Shown here piece after piece: positions 32,389 to 32,856 of a DNA stretch of 32,856 nucleotides. The stretch spans positions 5,001-37,856 of the forward strand of contig JAHBMJ010000970.1 of the NCBI GenBank assembly GCA_018398765.1, in the 5' to 3' direction. Both the position numbers and the translations under genes were made by a program. Within the stretch, counting starts at the first letter, position 1. Each line of letters opens with the position of its first letter. Below the pieces are notes generated by a model that saw only the letters and a program-made list of their open reading frames with translations, did not search any database and was not told the origin of the DNA. This stretch comes from Chromera velia. Its lineage: Eukaryota > Sar > Chromeraceae.

Positions 32389-32608
32389 CTGTATGGAGGA
32401 AGGAGAGGAAAGGGAAGAGACGGCGGGCAGGGGTGAAGAAGAAAGAATCGTGGCAGGTCGCGAATGTCCGAGAACACACATTCGAGTAAACAAAGCAGAA
32501 TCTGGAGAGAGGGCAGGAAAAAAGCGAAAGAAAAAACTGCCTGAACCGCATCTGCTTCTGCCTCTGCCTGCTGATTGAAACTTCAACCTTCCCTCCCTTC
32601 CGTCAGGG

Positions 32609-32640
<32 letters not shown>

Positions 32641-32818
32641 AGAGAGAGAAGAGAGAGAGAGAAGAGAGAGAGAGAAGAGAGAGAGAGAAGAGAGAGAGAG
32701 AAGAGAGAGAGAGAAGAGAGAGAGAGAAGAGAGAGAGAGAAGAGAGAGAGAGAAGAGAGAGAGAGAAGAGAGAGAGAGAAGAGAGAGAGAGAAGAGAGAG
32801 AGAGAAGAGAGAGAGAGA

Positions 32819-32856
<38 letters not shown>
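32389..32856 (-). other. Intronic sequence upstream of the first visible exon
   Basis: The acceptor (ATACAG) for exon 1 sits at its left edge. I see no coding segment matching a dynein tail here. The right half is a GA-rich array (see the repeat at 32608-32856). The preceding exon lies outside the window. Confidence 0.7.
32608..32856. repeat. 13-bp-period GA satellite at window edge
   Basis: Begins as (GA)n and becomes regular AAGAGAGAGAGAG units (period 13) from about 32634 to 32835, then pure GA to the end. It lies in the intron upstream of exon 1 and may continue beyond the window. Confidence 0.95.

Noticed and set aside
32369-32371. ATG in exon 1 as the translation start
   Set aside because: Tail homologs extend a few hundred residues further upstream, and an AG acceptor with open frame precedes it.
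1-32856. Bacterial, plasmid or viral cassette
   Set aside because: No operon structure, no ribosome-binding sites and no viral proteins. The whole window fits one spliced eukaryotic gene.

Overview
The window is eukaryotic genomic DNA holding the interior of one very large, intron-rich gene on the minus strand. The gene encodes an axonemal dynein heavy chain, best matched to the DNAH2 / inner-arm I1 (dynein f) 1-beta class. Both ends lie outside the window: the N-terminal tail start is beyond base 32856, and the last ~80-100 C-terminal residues are before base 53. I resolved 58 coding exons (12,299 nt, about 4,099 codons) separated by 57 complete introns. All are GT-AG, and every exon junction keeps a single reading frame, which is strong internal support for the model. 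No plus-strand gene, tRNA, rRNA or bacterial feature is supported.

Layout in transcript order (high to low coordinates): tail/DHC_N1 (exons 1-16, about 32388-23983); linker/DHC_N2 (exons 17-26, 23701-18515); AAA1 (exons 27-30); AAA1-AAA2 connection and AAA2 (exons 31-35); AAA3 (exons 36-38 and the start of 39); AAA4 (exons 39-42); stalk with microtubule-binding tip (exons 43-46); AAA5 (exons 47-50); AAA6 and the start of the C-terminal domain (exons 51-55); C-terminal domain (exons 56-58, incomplete). The encoded motor would sit in the inner dynein arm of a cilium or flagellum, so the organism has a motile flagellated stage.

Introns run from 173 to 772 bp (mean about 350). They are full of simple repeats: (CA)n, (GA)n, (CATC/CATT)n, (ATTC)n, (GAAG)n and (CTCA)n. 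Most 5' splice sites are GTCN tetranucleotide runs (GTCAGTCAG, GTCTGTCTG) rather than GTAAGT or GTGAGT, while 50 of 58 acceptors end TGCAG. Base composition is near 50% GC. This style suggests a protist. An alveolate such as a chromerid is my best guess, but that is inference only.

The most unusual signal is a set of 'exon-edge echoes'. In at least seven introns, 16-53 bp spanning an exon-intron junction is duplicated inside the adjacent intron. In four or five cases the two copies flank a small palindromic AT-rich element (core TGCATTCATTTTCATA with its inverted copy, often around CAGAATTCTGTA). It looks like a small inverted-repeat (MITE- or introner-like) element family that duplicates or targets splice junctions.

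Introns longer than 300 bp hold only the repeats and echoes listed below, or low-complexity purine-rich (plus-strand) sequence in which I see nothing else.
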